The notes under the pieces are model-generated. The model did no database searches. It saw only the letters and a list, made by a program, of their open reading frames with translations, and was not told the origin of the DNA. DNA of 64,000 nt, taken from CAVWSM01 sp963799425. GTDB taxonomy: Bacteria; Actinomycetota; Actinomycetes; Jiangellales; Jiangellaceae. The DNA is taken from assembly GCA_963799425.1 (NCBI GenBank), contig CAWCXA010000007.1, positions 124,001-188,000 on the forward strand, given 5' to 3'. The position numbers were made by a program, and so were the translations under genes. Below, one piece after another: positions 8,078 to 16,892 of the stretch. Position 1 is the first letter of the stretch. Every line of letters begins with the position of its first letter.

Positions 8078-8665
8078 TCAGGCCTCGACGTCGAGCGCCT
8101 CGGTCGCGGCTTGGGCGAGCAGCTCGTCCTCGGCGATGGTGCGGGCGTCGTGCTCGTGAGTGAGCCGGGTGTGCGCGATCAACGACAGGAGGGTGCGCTG
8201 CACCGCGAGCGCGGTGTTGCCCCAGTCGGATAGGTAGGAGAACTGCCACCACCACAGCGCCTCGGTGACGTGGCCGGCGCGGTAGTGCTGCAGCCCGTGC
8301 AGCAGCGCCTGCGCGATGCTCGCAATATCGTCGGCGAGGCGAAAGCGTGCCGCGCCCCGGTCGGGATCGATGGGGTCGTGCACCTCGACGTAGTCGTTGA
8401 TCGGCGCCAACAGGCCGGCAAGGCGCTCGCGCAGCTCTTCGAGATCGGGGTCGTAGCCGGCGTCCGGCTCGAACCGCTCCTCGGGCACCACATCAGCCAC
8501 GGCGCCAAGGCGCCCGCCGGCAAGGCCGAGCTGACTCAGCTCGAGCAACAGCAGCGACAGGGTGCTGCCGGGGTCGTCGCCCCGGGCGATCTCGCGAATC
8601 GCGACGAGAAAGCTCTCGATGTGCGCGGCAATGTCATGCGCGAAGTCGTCGTAGGTATCAGACAT
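8078..8665 (-). CDS. DUF5063 domain-containing protein
   Basis: A 195-residue soluble, mostly helical acidic protein of unknown function, beginning MSDTYDDFAHDIAAHIESFL. Proteins of this family follow recR in many actinobacteria, which is the case here. The ATG at 8665 overlaps the recR stop by 8 nt; the open frame extends further upstream into recR but without homology. The conserved WWWQFSYLSDWGNTALAVQRTL stretch lies near residue 138. No catalytic motif is apparent. The link to recombination is positional only. Confidence 0.85.
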   Translation of the reverse strand: MSDTYDDFAHDIAAHIESFLVAIREIARGDDPGSTLSLLLLELSQLGLAGGRLGAVADVVPEERFEPDAGYDPDLEELRERLAGLLAPINDYVEVHDPIDPDRGAARFRLADDIASIAQALLHGLQHYRAGHVTEALWWWQFSYLSDWGNTALAVQRTLLSLIAHTRLTHEHDARTIAEDELLAQAATEALDVEA

Positions 8666-9257
8666 CGAGCAACCGTCTCCCCTCAAAGGCGCGGCCAAGG
8701 GTGACCTCGTCGGCGTACTCCAGGTCGCCGCCCACCGGCAGCCCGCTGGCCAGGCGCGTCACCCGCAACCCCATCGGCTTGACCAACCGCGCAAGGTAGG
8801 TGGCCGTCGCCTCACCCTCGAGGTTGGGGTCGGTGGCGAGGATGAGCTCGGTGACCGTGTCGTCAGCAAGCCGAGTCATCAACTCGCGGATGCGCAGGTC
8901 ATCTGGCCCCACGCCTTCGATAGGGCTGATGGCGCCGCCCAGCACGTGGTAGCGGCCACGAAACTCGCGTGTGCGCTCGATGGCGACGACGTCCTTGGGC
9001 TCCTCGACGACGCAGAGCACGCTCAGATCACGACGTGGGTCACGGCAGATGCGGCACTGCTCAGCCTCGGCGACGTTGCCGCAGGTGGCGCAGAACCTCA
9101 CCTTGTCCTTCACCTCGAGCAGCGCGTGCGCCAACCGCCGTACGTCAGTCGGCTCGGCGGCAAGCAGGTAGAACGCGATGCGCTGCGCGCTCTTGGGACC
9201 GACCCCCGGCAACCGGCCGAGCTCGTCGATGAGGTCCTGGACGACGCCCTCGTACAC
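8658..9257 (-). CDS. recR: Recombination mediator protein RecR
   Basis: A 199-residue protein of normal family length. It has an N-terminal helix-hairpin-helix (LPGVGPKSAQRIAFYLL), a four-cysteine zinc site (C56, C59, C68, C71) and a Toprim domain with LCVVEEPKDVVAIE and LATDPNLEGEAT. With RecF/RecO it loads RecA on gapped DNA. It is the third gene of ffs-dnaX-ybaB-recR, an order shared with Bacillus. Only 8 bp separates it from ybaB. Confidence 0.97.
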   Translation of the reverse strand: MYEGVVQDLIDELGRLPGVGPKSAQRIAFYLLAAEPTDVRRLAHALLEVKDKVRFCATCGNVAEAEQCRICRDPRRDLSVLCVVEEPKDVVAIERTREFRGRYHVLGGAISPIEGVGPDDLRIRELMTRLADDTVTELILATDPNLEGEATATYLARLVKPMGLRVTRLASGLPVGGDLEYADEVTLGRAFEGRRLLDV

Positions 9258-9265
9258 CCGATGCC

Positions 9266-9652
9266 TTACTGTCCTGGCCCGGTGCCCAGCGAGCCGCCCA
9301 ACCCACCGGACGTGCCACCGAGGCCGCCGAGTGCCCCACCCAAACCGCCAAGCCCCTGGGCCAGCGGCCCCATGCGCTCAGCGGTCGCTTTGGCGACCTG
9401 CTCGCGAGCGTCACGGACTGCGGCAAGCACGAGGTCGGCCAGAGTCTCCACATCGGCCGGATCGACCACGGAAGGGTCGATGTCGAGTCCCACGAGGTCG
9501 CCGGCGCCACTCACCGTGGCCGTGACCAAACCGCCTCCCGCGGTGCCCGTGACCTGCATCTCGGCAAGCTCCTGCTGTGCTGTGGCCAGCTGCGCCTGCA
9601 TCTGTTGCGCCTGCTGGAGCAGCTCGCCGAAGTCCATGCCACCGGGCAGCAT
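9266..9652 (-). CDS. YbaB/EbfC family nucleoid-associated protein
   Basis: A 128-residue small DNA-binding protein. The N-terminal coiled segment (MDFGELLQQAQQMQAQLATAQQEL) and the core VTGTAGGGLVTATVSG are typical. The tail is unusually Gly-rich (GLGGLGGALGGLGGTSGGLGG), an actinobacterial feature of this family. The family binds DNA as dimers and lies between dnaX and recR in most bacteria. The start at 9652 has an AGGAG ribosome site. Confidence 0.93.
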   Translation of the reverse strand: MLPGGMDFGELLQQAQQMQAQLATAQQELAEMQVTGTAGGGLVTATVSGAGDLVGLDIDPSVVDPADVETLADLVLAAVRDAREQVAKATAERMGPLAQGLGGLGGALGGLGGTSGGLGGSLGTGPGQ

Positions 9653-9770
9653 TGCGGCTTCTCCTGACGGTCGGGTGGTCGGTCTAGGACGAGCCTACGG
9701 CCCGCTGGCGACACCAGCGCCGAGGGCGTCACTCCCGGCGCCGACTGCCGAGGTGCCCACAACTCGCTTC

Positions 9771-9824
9771 CATGATCGTGAATGATCGTCCGTGCTCAGG
9801 CACGGGTGATCATTCATGATCATG
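9771..9824 (-). terminator. 25-bp-stem hairpin at the 3' end of dnaX
   Basis: Arms 9771-9795 and 9800-9824 pair over 25 bp with three G-T wobbles and a TCAG loop. The right arm contains the last codons and stop of dnaX. The arms themselves repeat the tetranucleotide GATC within ATGATC/GATCAT words, giving a palindrome of palindromes. It may terminate or stabilise the dnaX message, or be an intergenic repeat element. Confidence 0.6.
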
Positions 9825-11828
9825 GGCTATTTCCTTGATCACGCTGGCGCCCAGAGTGCGGGCGAGCAGATCGTGGTGCGACATGCCGTGCTCGTCGATC
9901 GTCGGGTCATCGGGATCGACGCCGTCGTCAACTGGGCCTGCGGGCTCCTGCGTGGGGTGTGCGCCCGTGGCGTCCCCTGAGGGGCGAGCGACGGCGGCCG
10001 ACGAGTCACCAGGGAGATCGGCGGATGACGTCGCGGCGGGCGGCGGGGTGGCCGGCGCCTCCGAGCCCCCGCTGGCGCCGGGCGAGACATCGGGAACCCC
10101 CGGACTGTTGGGCTTGACGCTCGGCCCACTCGGGGGACGTGGGCTCGGTCCGCGTGCCGAGCCGGCTGGACCGCCACCAATTGACGGGTCGATGACTGCG
10201 TCGACACCGATCTCGGCACGAAAAACGTCCTGGAGCGCCATCCTGAGCAGCTCGTCATGGCCGGAGCTGGTGAATTGAGCGCGCGCGCCCGGATTGTTGA
10301 ACGCCACCTGCAGCCGGGACCCGTCCATCCCCAGCACCTGAGCCTGCTGGCTGAGCAGGATCCAGGTCACCCGGCGCTTGCTCTTGAGCGTCTCGAGGAT
10401 CTCGGGCCACAGTCGCCGCACCTCGGCGACGCTCGGCCCGGCGGGCGCGGCACCTGCGGGTTGCGGCTGTGGCGGCGGCGTTCCCGCGGGAACGCTCGGG
10501 GGCGGTGCGCTCGACGCCGGGGCGGCTGTCTCGGGGGCGGGCCGCCTCGGTGCGGGCGTGGTGGAAGCCGCCGGCGGCTTTGCTGCCTCGACGCGCGGAG
10601 GAGGCTCGGCGGACGCCTGCGGCGTCGGCTCGGGCGCACGTCGTACGGCCCCCGTCGCGGGCTCAGCGGACGACGGCCGCCGCTCGAGCCTGTCCAGCCG
10701 CGCCATCACGCCCTCAATGGAGTGATCGGCGGCGGGCAACAGCAGGCGAGCGCAGACGAGCTCGAGCTGCAATCGAGTCGGGGTGGCGCCTTTCATTGCG
10801 GTGATGCCGGCGTCGACAACATCAGCGAGCCGCACGAGATCCCCTGCGCCCAGGCGGGCGGCCTGCGCGGACATCGCACCGATCTCGTCGTCGGGCAGAT
10901 CGAGCAGCCCCTTCTCCGCGGCGTCGGGCACCGACTGCAGGACCAGGAGGTCGCGGAAGCGCTCCAGCAGGTCGGTGAGGAAGCGGCGGGGATCGTGGCC
11001 GGTCTCCATGACGCGGTCGAGCGCGGCAAACACGGTTGCGCCGTCGGAGACAGCGATCGCGTCGACGACCTCATCGAGCAGTGCAGCGTCGGTGAACCCG
11101 AGCAGGGCGTTGGCCAGCTCGTAGGTCACCCCGTCGGCACCAGCGCCCGCGATCAGCTGGCCGAGGACGGACAGCGCATCGCGAACAGACCCGCCGCCGG
11201 CCCGCGCGACGAGCGCTAGCGCGCCCGGCTCGATCTGAACGCCCTCCTGTTCGCACACCCACGCCAAGTGCGCCTGCAGCATGCGCGACGGCACTAGCCG
11301 GAACGGATAGTGATGCGTGCGCGACCGGATCGTCTGCAAGATCTTGTCTGCCGCCGTGGTCGCAAAGATGAACTTCAGATGCGGCGGCGGCTCCTCGATG
11401 ATCTTGAGCAACGCGTTAGCCGCGCCCGGGCCCAGCTGGTGCGCCTCGTCGATGATGTAGATCTTGAACCGGGAGGCCACCGGTGCGAAGTGCGCCTTCT
11501 CGCGCAGGTCGCGCGCGTCGTCGACGAGGCCATGCGTGGCCGCGTCAAGCTCGATGACGTCCATGCTGCCCGGGCCGTTGGGCGCCAGGTCCACGCAGGA
11601 GCGGCACTCACCGCAAGGCTCCGGGGTCGGTCCCTTTTCGCAGTTGAGCGACCGGGCCAGGATGCGCGCACTCGACGTCTTGCCGCACCCACGCGGCCCG
11701 GAGAACAGATAGGCGTGGTGGACCCGGTCGTTGGCGAGCGCCCGCTTCAGCGGCTCGGTGACATGGTCCTGACCGACCACGTCGGCGAACCGGCCGGGCC
11801 GATAGATGCGATAGAGGGCGAGCGACAC
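9810..11828 (-). CDS. dnaX: DNA polymerase III subunit gamma/tau
   Basis: A 672-residue clamp-loader ATPase. The start VSLALYRIYRPGRFADVVGQ is the family signature. Walker A GPRGCGKT (44-51), the zinc site C63/C72/C75/C78 and the DEAHQLG box are visible. A Pro/Ala-rich linker (about 390-480) leads to the tau C-terminal region. GTG at 11828 is preceded at 7 nt by TAGGGT, so the message is probably leaderless; the open frame beyond it to 12116 covers the SRP RNA and is not coding. I see no obvious A-rich slippery site for a gamma form, but did not test this. Confidence 0.95.
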   Translation of the reverse strand: MSLALYRIYRPGRFADVVGQDHVTEPLKRALANDRVHHAYLFSGPRGCGKTSSARILARSLNCEKGPTPEPCGECRSCVDLAPNGPGSMDVIELDAATHGLVDDARDLREKAHFAPVASRFKIYIIDEAHQLGPGAANALLKIIEEPPPHLKFIFATTAADKILQTIRSRTHHYPFRLVPSRMLQAHLAWVCEQEGVQIEPGALALVARAGGGSVRDALSVLGQLIAGAGADGVTYELANALLGFTDAALLDEVVDAIAVSDGATVFAALDRVMETGHDPRRFLTDLLERFRDLLVLQSVPDAAEKGLLDLPDDEIGAMSAQAARLGAGDLVRLADVVDAGITAMKGATPTRLQLELVCARLLLPAADHSIEGVMARLDRLERRPSSAEPATGAVRRAPEPTPQASAEPPPRVEAAKPPAASTTPAPRRPAPETAAPASSAPPPSVPAGTPPPQPQPAGAAPAGPSVAEVRRLWPEILETLKSKRRVTWILLSQQAQVLGMDGSRLQVAFNNPGARAQFTSSGHDELLRMALQDVFRAEIGVDAVIDPSIGGGPAGSARGPSPRPPSGPSVKPNSPGVPDVSPGASGGSEAPATPPPAATSSADLPGDSSAAVARPSGDATGAHPTQEPAGPVDDGVDPDDPTIDEHGMSHHDLLARTLGASVIKEIAHDHE

Positions 11829-11835
11829 GCAACGC

Positions 11836-11841
11836 ACCCTA
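11836..11841 (-). promoter_or_regulatory. -10 element of dnaX (leaderless)
   Basis: TAGGGT on the minus strand, 7 nt before the GTG start. No convincing -35 is visible. Confidence 0.5.
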
Positions 11842-11892
11842 GTGCGCGGGCCCGACACTCGTCCCTGCCCTGTGGGATGCGGGGCATGAAGG

Positions 11893-11980
11893 GACCCCCC
11901 GCACACCCAGTAGAGCCCGCCTACCCTTGCTGCCTTCCGGCCCTGGGGGGATTCGGCAGGATGCCGCCGCACGAGGGGTC
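11893..11980 (-). ncRNA. ffs: Signal recognition particle RNA, small bacterial type
   Basis: On the minus strand the 5' end GACCCCTCGTGC pairs with the 3' end TGTGCGGGGGGTC over about 13 bp, including G-T pairs. The apical domain contains GGGCCGGAAGGCAGCA, with the GGAA tetraloop and the conserved AGCA of the Ffh-binding internal loop. Length of about 88-95 nt fits a small SRP RNA without an Alu domain; the exact ends are uncertain by a few bases. It lies directly upstream of dnaX on the same strand, as in Bacillus. The RNA targets nascent membrane and secreted proteins with Ffh. Confidence 0.88.
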
Positions 11981-12164
11981 GCCGACGAGTGTACGGGGCG
12001 GGGTCCGGGGCCCCCAAACACGGGTCGCCGGCCGCTCCACCGCGGACCGGGTAACTCCGTGCTCGTATGCGGCAAGAAGTTGCCCGGATGAGTGCGGCAG
12101 CCGACGCCAACGCCACAGGCCACGAGAGATTGCTCCGGTTCCGGCGAACTCCGCTTGATGCGGA

Positions 12165-14357
12165 TTACAGGAGGCGGTCGAGGGTGATCGGAATCGAGCG
12201 GATGCGTCGACCGGTGGCGTGATGGACCCCGTTGGCGATGGCAGCGGCGATGCCGACGAGCCCGATCTCGCCGACGCCCTTGGCTCCGAGCGGCGTGAGC
12301 GGATCCGGTTCCCCGACGAAGACGACGTCGATGTCCGGAGCGTCAGCGTTGACCGGGATGAGGTAGTCGCCGAAGGTGGCGTTGGTGACCCGGCCGGTGC
12401 TGGGGTCGATGATGTTCTCCTCGAGCAGCGCCTGGCCGATGCCGCCGATGGTGCCGCCGATGATTTGGCTGCGGGCAGTCTTCTCGTTGAGGATGCGGCC
12501 GGCGTCGACGGCCGTGGTGATGCGTGCGACGCGAATGAGGCCGAGGTCCTCGTCGACGCGGACCTCGACGAACTTGGCCGCGAACGGGCCTGAGTTGGCT
12601 AGCTCGACGTCCCGGCTGGGCGGCGTTGCCTCCGCGTCGGCGGTGAGTTCGTCGAGGCCGTGACGGGCGAGGATGTCGGTGTAGCGCTCTCCGGCGCGCG
12701 GGTCGTCGCGGCGGTGGATGCGTCCGTCGCCGACTGCCACCTCGTCGAGCGAGCAGCTGCGCAGAGGCGATCGGTCGTCGTCGGCGACGGTGTCGAGGAA
12801 TCGCTGGATCAGCGCGCCGCAGACTGCATGGACGGCGTTTCCAAGTGACGCGGTGAGGCCGGAGCCGCCGGAAGCCGGCGACCAGGGCATGTCGGAGTCG
12901 CCGAGTTCGAAGCGGACGTGGTCGAGTGGGAGGCCGAGCCGCTCGCCGGACAGCTGGCGCATCACGGTTCTGGTGCCGGTGCCCGGGTCGCTTGCGGCGC
13001 TGCGGACGTCGGCCTGCCCGTCCCGGGTGATGGTCGCGCGTGCTTGGCAGCGGACCTGAAACCAGCTCCAGCTGATGGCGGCGAGGCCGTAGCCGATCTT
13101 CCAGTGGCCGTCGCGCATCGAGCCGATCTCGGGGTTGCGGCCTGTCCAGCCGAAGCGCTCAGCGCCGAGTGCATAGCACTCACGCAGCGCGTTGCTCGAC
13201 CACGGAAGTCCCGATTGCGGGTGAACCTCTGCGTAGTTGCGCAGGCGCAGCTCGAGCGGGTCGACGGCAAGCTCATAGGCCAGTTCGTCGATCGCAGATT
13301 CGAGCGCGAAGTTGCCCTGGGCGTGCCCTGGGCCTCGCATCGATCCTGGCAGTGGGATGTTCAGGCGCCGCTGCCGGTCGGTGGTGGCGACGTTGGCGCA
13401 GGCGTACGAGCGCGCGGTAGCGCCGGTGATCGGCTCGATGCTCGCGTGCACGATCGCGGCGCTGTTGGTCGAGACGTGCTCGATCGCGACGAGCTCGCCG
13501 TCGCGGCGAGCGCCCATCCGAATCGTCTGCACGCTGCTGGGTCGGTGGCCGACACCAGTGAACATCTCCGGGCGGGTGAGGACGAGCTTCACTGGGCGCC
13601 CAACTGCACGGGCGGCGATGACGGCGAGGATCACGTGCTGCCAGACGAAGAGGCCGGCCCCGAACGCGCCGCCGACGTAGGGCGCATGGACCCGGACCGC
13701 GGCCGGCTCGATCCCGAGCACGCCGGCGATCGTCGCCTGCGCGTACGCCGGCCACTGCGTCGCGTCGTGCACGGTGACGGTGTCTCCCTCCCATGCGGCA
13801 ACCGTCGCGAACAGCCCGAGCGGGTTGTTGGTGTTCGCGGCGGTGGTGTACGTCGCCTCGTGGATGACCTCGGCCTCAGCAAGGCCGGCCTCGACGTCTC
13901 CGCGCTGTGTGTCGGTGTCCCAGGGGGTGGCCTCGAGCTCGCCGCGCGGGTCGTCGAAGTCCATCAGGAGTGGGTCGCCGGGCTCGTAGTCGAGCTTGAC
14001 CAGGCGTGCCGCCGCGGCGGCCTCGTGCGGCGTCGCCGCGACGACAACGGCGACGTACTGTCCGTGGTGATGGATGCGGTCGTCCTGCAGGGGCGGCGGC
14101 GGAGCGAGGCCCAGCAGCCCGAACGGGGCGGGCGTGAGCTTCGGGGCCGTCTCGTGGGTGATGACGGTGAGGACTCCCGCTGCCGCGCGAGCGTCCGCGT
14201 CGTCGATCTCGATCAACCGGCCGGACGCGATGGTGCTGCGAACTAGCGCCGCGTGTGCGAGATCCGGGTAGGTGACGTCGGTCGGGTAGGCCGCGGCACC
14301 GCGCACCTTGGCCGGTCCGTCGACGCGGTCGACACCGGGACCGATGACCGTGGTCAT
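12165..14357 (-). CDS. Molybdenum hydroxylase, molybdopterin-binding subunit (PaoC/YagR-like)
   Basis: A 730-residue large subunit of the xanthine dehydrogenase/aldehyde oxidase family. It starts MTTVIGPGVDRVDGPAKVRGAAAY and contains the catalytic glutamate in KGVGEIG (E697). It should bind molybdopterin-cytosine dinucleotide and hydroxylate aldehydes or N-heterocycles; the separate three-subunit layout and length resemble E. coli PaoABC. The ATG at 14357 overlaps the FAD-subunit stop as ATGA; the much longer open frame reading up into that subunit is an artefact of the frameshift there. No XdhC-type maturation gene is in the window. Confidence 0.9.
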   Translation of the reverse strand: MTTVIGPGVDRVDGPAKVRGAAAYPTDVTYPDLAHAALVRSTIASGRLIEIDDADARAAAGVLTVITHETAPKLTPAPFGLLGLAPPPPLQDDRIHHHGQYVAVVVAATPHEAAAAARLVKLDYEPGDPLLMDFDDPRGELEATPWDTDTQRGDVEAGLAEAEVIHEATYTTAANTNNPLGLFATVAAWEGDTVTVHDATQWPAYAQATIAGVLGIEPAAVRVHAPYVGGAFGAGLFVWQHVILAVIAARAVGRPVKLVLTRPEMFTGVGHRPSSVQTIRMGARRDGELVAIEHVSTNSAAIVHASIEPITGATARSYACANVATTDRQRRLNIPLPGSMRGPGHAQGNFALESAIDELAYELAVDPLELRLRNYAEVHPQSGLPWSSNALRECYALGAERFGWTGRNPEIGSMRDGHWKIGYGLAAISWSWFQVRCQARATITRDGQADVRSAASDPGTGTRTVMRQLSGERLGLPLDHVRFELGDSDMPWSPASGGSGLTASLGNAVHAVCGALIQRFLDTVADDDRSPLRSCSLDEVAVGDGRIHRRDDPRAGERYTDILARHGLDELTADAEATPPSRDVELANSGPFAAKFVEVRVDEDLGLIRVARITTAVDAGRILNEKTARSQIIGGTIGGIGQALLEENIIDPSTGRVTNATFGDYLIPVNADAPDIDVVFVGEPDPLTPLGAKGVGEIGLVGIAAAIANGVHHATGRRIRSIPITLDRLL

Positions 14358-15341
14358 CCGGCCACCGTCTCCAGCGTCCGCACGATTGTCCGCTTGGCGA
14401 GCTCGACCTTGAACGCCGTCCCCGGCACGATGAAGGGGTCGACGATCGTGGCCTCGGCAGCCTCGCGGAACACGGCGGTGCCCGGGGCAGCGCCGATCAG
14501 CACTTCTTCTGCGGCCGCCGCACGCCACGGGATCGTCCCGACCCCGCCGAGCGCGACGCGCGCCTCGGTCATCACGCCATCCTCGATCAGGAGCGCCACA
14601 GCCGCCGATCGTGAGCGCGAACTCATAGGAGGCGCGGTCGCGCACCTTCAAATAGCCCGACCGTGCGCCGGCGGGAAGCAGCGGGATCTCGATGGCGGTG
14701 ATCAGCTCGCCGTGGGCGAGGACATTCTCGAGATCGGGTCGATCGCCCGGCAGACGGTAGAACTCGGTCAACGGGATGGTCCGCTGGCCGTCCGTCCCCT
14801 GGGCGTGCACGACAGCGTCGAGCGCGACCAGCGGTACACAGAGATCCGAGGCGTGCAGCGCGATGCAATGTGCGCTTGCGCCGAGGATCGCATGCATTCG
14901 CGCCGGACCGGTAATAGCTGCGCACCCGCTTCCGGGTGTTCGCTTATTGCACGCGGGCACCGACCGATCGCGGAAGTAACGACAGCGCGTGCGTTGCAGC
15001 AGGTTCCCGCCGATGGTCGCCATGTTGCGAAGCTGCGTCGAGGCGCCCGCGAGCAACGCTTCGCGCACGAACGCCGCCCGCACATCGAGCACCGGGTCGG
15101 CCGCGAGCTCCTCCATCGTCGTCAACGCCCCGACGACGAGCGCATCGCCGCGAAGGGTGATCCCACGGAGCGGCAAGCGCGTGATGTCGACCAGTCGCTC
15201 GGGGTTCAGCACCCCGTCCTTGAGAATCAAGTCGATCTGCGTCGTGCCCCCGGCGAGATACTGCGCCTCCGAGTCGCCGCTCACCAACGCGACCGCCGCG
15301 GCGACGTCATCCGCACGGACGTACTCGAACGTCCCGTTCAT
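14354..15341 (-). CDS. Molybdenum hydroxylase, FAD-binding subunit (frameshifted near 14601)
   Basis: The medium subunit carries FAD and passes electrons from the Fe-S clusters to the acceptor. Starting MNGTFEYVRADDV, it has FAD-binding stretches LAGGTTQ and NMATIGGNLLQRTRC. A cysteine-containing insert (CRYFRDRSVPACNKR) resembles the extra 4Fe-4S loop of PaoB/YagS. The frame is intact to YEFALTIGG, then homology jumps to another frame with AAVALLIEDGVMTEARVALGGVGTIPWRA, which runs to the correct ATGA junction at 14354. A single indel near 14601 explains this. The start overlaps the 2Fe-2S gene stop as ATGA. Real mutation and sequencing error cannot be separated here. Confidence 0.85.
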
Positions 15342-15817
15342 CGCCCTGCGACCTCGCCGATGGCGGCCACGATGTTCGGATAGGCCCCGCAGCGGCAGAG
15401 GTTGCCGCTCATGAACTCGCGGATCTCCGCGTCCGAGCCGGCACGTCCTTCGGCCAGCAGCGCAACAGCCGACATGATCTGCCCCGGCGTGCAGTACCCA
15501 CACTGCAGCGCGTCGTGCCGGACGAACGCCTCCTGCACCGGATGAAGCTCGCCATCGGTCGCCAGGCCCTCGATCGTCGTGACCTCGCGACCCTCACACT
15601 GAGCAGCCAGCATCAGACACGACAGCACTCGTCTCCCGTCGACCAGCACCGTGCACGCGCCGCAGGCGCCCTGGTCGCAGCCCTTCTTGGTGCCAGTGAG
15701 CCCCAACCGGTCGCGGAGCGCGTCCAGCAGTGTCTCGTGACTGGCGACGCGCAACTCGAAGGCCGCACCATTCACGGACGTCGTCAACGCAAGTAGTGAC
15801 TGGGTTGCGACTGCCAT
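15338..15817 (-). CDS. Molybdenum hydroxylase, 2Fe-2S subunit
   Basis: A 159-residue small subunit with two iron-sulfur domains. The plant-ferredoxin type ligands are C47, C52, C55 and C67 (GCDQGACGACTVLVDG). The helical domain ligands are C106, C109, C141 and C143 (QCGYCTPGQ and LCRCGAYPNI). It has no twin-arginine signal, unlike PaoA, so a cytoplasmic enzyme is likely. The ATG at 15817 has AAGGAG upstream. First gene of the three-gene operon and divergent from an XRE-type regulator that may control it. Confidence 0.92.
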   Translation of the reverse strand: MAVATQSLLALTTSVNGAAFELRVASHETLLDALRDRLGLTGTKKGCDQGACGACTVLVDGRRVLSCLMLAAQCEGREVTTIEGLATDGELHPVQEAFVRHDALQCGYCTPGQIMSAVALLAEGRAGSDAEIREFMSGNLCRCGAYPNIVAAIGEVAGR

Positions 15818-15960
15818 CACCGTCTCCTTCACCTCGGCCCGGCGATCGTGCCGGTGAGCTCGCGGAAGTGCTACAGCGTGACGGTGCCAGACGCCCTCAC
15901 GCTTAGCCAGATCCCTGTGCATCCTGGGAATGTCAGGGACAGGTTGACGGCGGGGTCCCG

Positions 15961-15966
15961 TATGGT
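15961..15966 (+). promoter_or_regulatory. -10 element of XRE regulator (leaderless)
   Basis: TATGGT ends 6 nt before the GTG start. A TTGACG lies at 15944-15949, but only 11 nt away, too close to act as a normal -35. Confidence 0.45.
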
Positions 15967-15972
15967 CTAGGC

Positions 15973-16812
15973 GTGGCGCCGAGCACCGCACTCGGTGATT
16001 ACCTGCGCGCGCGCCGCGCGCTCTTGCACCCCGAGGACGTGGGGTTACCCGCCTCCGGCCGCCGACGGGTTCCTGGGCTGCGGCGCGAAGAGCTGGCCAT
16101 GCTCGCCGGGATCAGCTCGGACTACTACCTGCGGCTCGAGCAGGGCCGCGAACACCACCCCTCCGCGCAGGTCATCGACGCCCTCGCCCGTGCGCTCCAG
16201 CTCGACGAACACGCCACCGCCCACCTCCATGCAATCTCGCAGCCGGCCGCCGCGCGGCATCGCCCCGGGCAACGCGAGCACGCGCCAGCCTCCATCGAAC
16301 AGCTGATCGCCTCGTGGCCGAGCACGCCGGCATTCGTCCAGGGGCGCTACATGGACGTGCTCGCCGCGAACGCGATAGCCTCGGCGCTCGCGCCAACCAT
16401 ACTCACCCCGGGGGTCAACCTCGTCCGGGCGACGTTCTCGGACCCCGAGGTGCGCAGCCTGCGCGGTGACTGGGAAGCCATCGCCCGCGGCGTGGTGGCC
16501 CGCCTGCGTGGGCTGGTCGGCACCGACGTCGACGATCCACATCTTGCGGAGCTCGTCGACGAACTGTCGGCGAGCAGCGAACAGTTTCGACGCCTGTGGG
16601 CGCGTCACGACGTCGACGTCGTGACCCTCCCTACTCACGTCATCAACCATCCACTCGTCGGTGCTATCGAGCTGCTGACCGAGACGCTGGCGATCACCGC
16701 CACCGAGGGACAGTTCCTAATCATCTATCACGCCGAGCCCGGCAGTCCGTCCGAGCAAGCGCTGACACGCCTGTCCGGCATCGCCGCCGGCGAACATCTC
16801 GAAGACGCATAG
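15973..16812 (+). CDS. XRE-family regulator with MmyB-like ligand domain
   Basis: A 279-residue regulator. The N-terminal HTH (LRREELAMLAGISSDYYLRLEQGR, about residues 36-59) is followed by the MmyB-like ligand-binding domain (about 105-270), a PAS-like fold that binds fatty acids in some members. It is divergent from the molybdenum hydroxylase operon with 155 bp between starts, so it is the likely regulator of that operon (inference). The GTG start is placed by the family N-terminus and the -10 spacing. Confidence 0.88.
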   Translation: MAPSTALGDYLRARRALLHPEDVGLPASGRRRVPGLRREELAMLAGISSDYYLRLEQGREHHPSAQVIDALARALQLDEHATAHLHAISQPAAARHRPGQREHAPASIEQLIASWPSTPAFVQGRYMDVLAANAIASALAPTILTPGVNLVRATFSDPEVRSLRGDWEAIARGVVARLRGLVGTDVDDPHLAELVDELSASSEQFRRLWARHDVDVVTLPTHVINHPLVGAIELLTETLAITATEGQFLIIYHAEPGSPSEQALTRLSGIAAGEHLEDA

Positions 16813-16892
16813 AAGACCCCAAGCGCATCACCCAACTCTGCGAGTAGCGCGCCATCCGACGGCGCGGTCGCTCACACGCTCCGTCACCAGCC

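Noticed and set aside
14354..15503. Apparent fusion of FAD and molybdopterin subunits in one 1112-codon frame
   Set aside because: The FAD C-terminus is found in another frame with a correct ATGA junction, so the fusion is an artefact of an indel near 14601.
15944..15966. Normal sigma-70 promoter for the XRE gene using TTGACG
   Set aside because: Spacer of 11 bp is too short; only the -10 element is retained.
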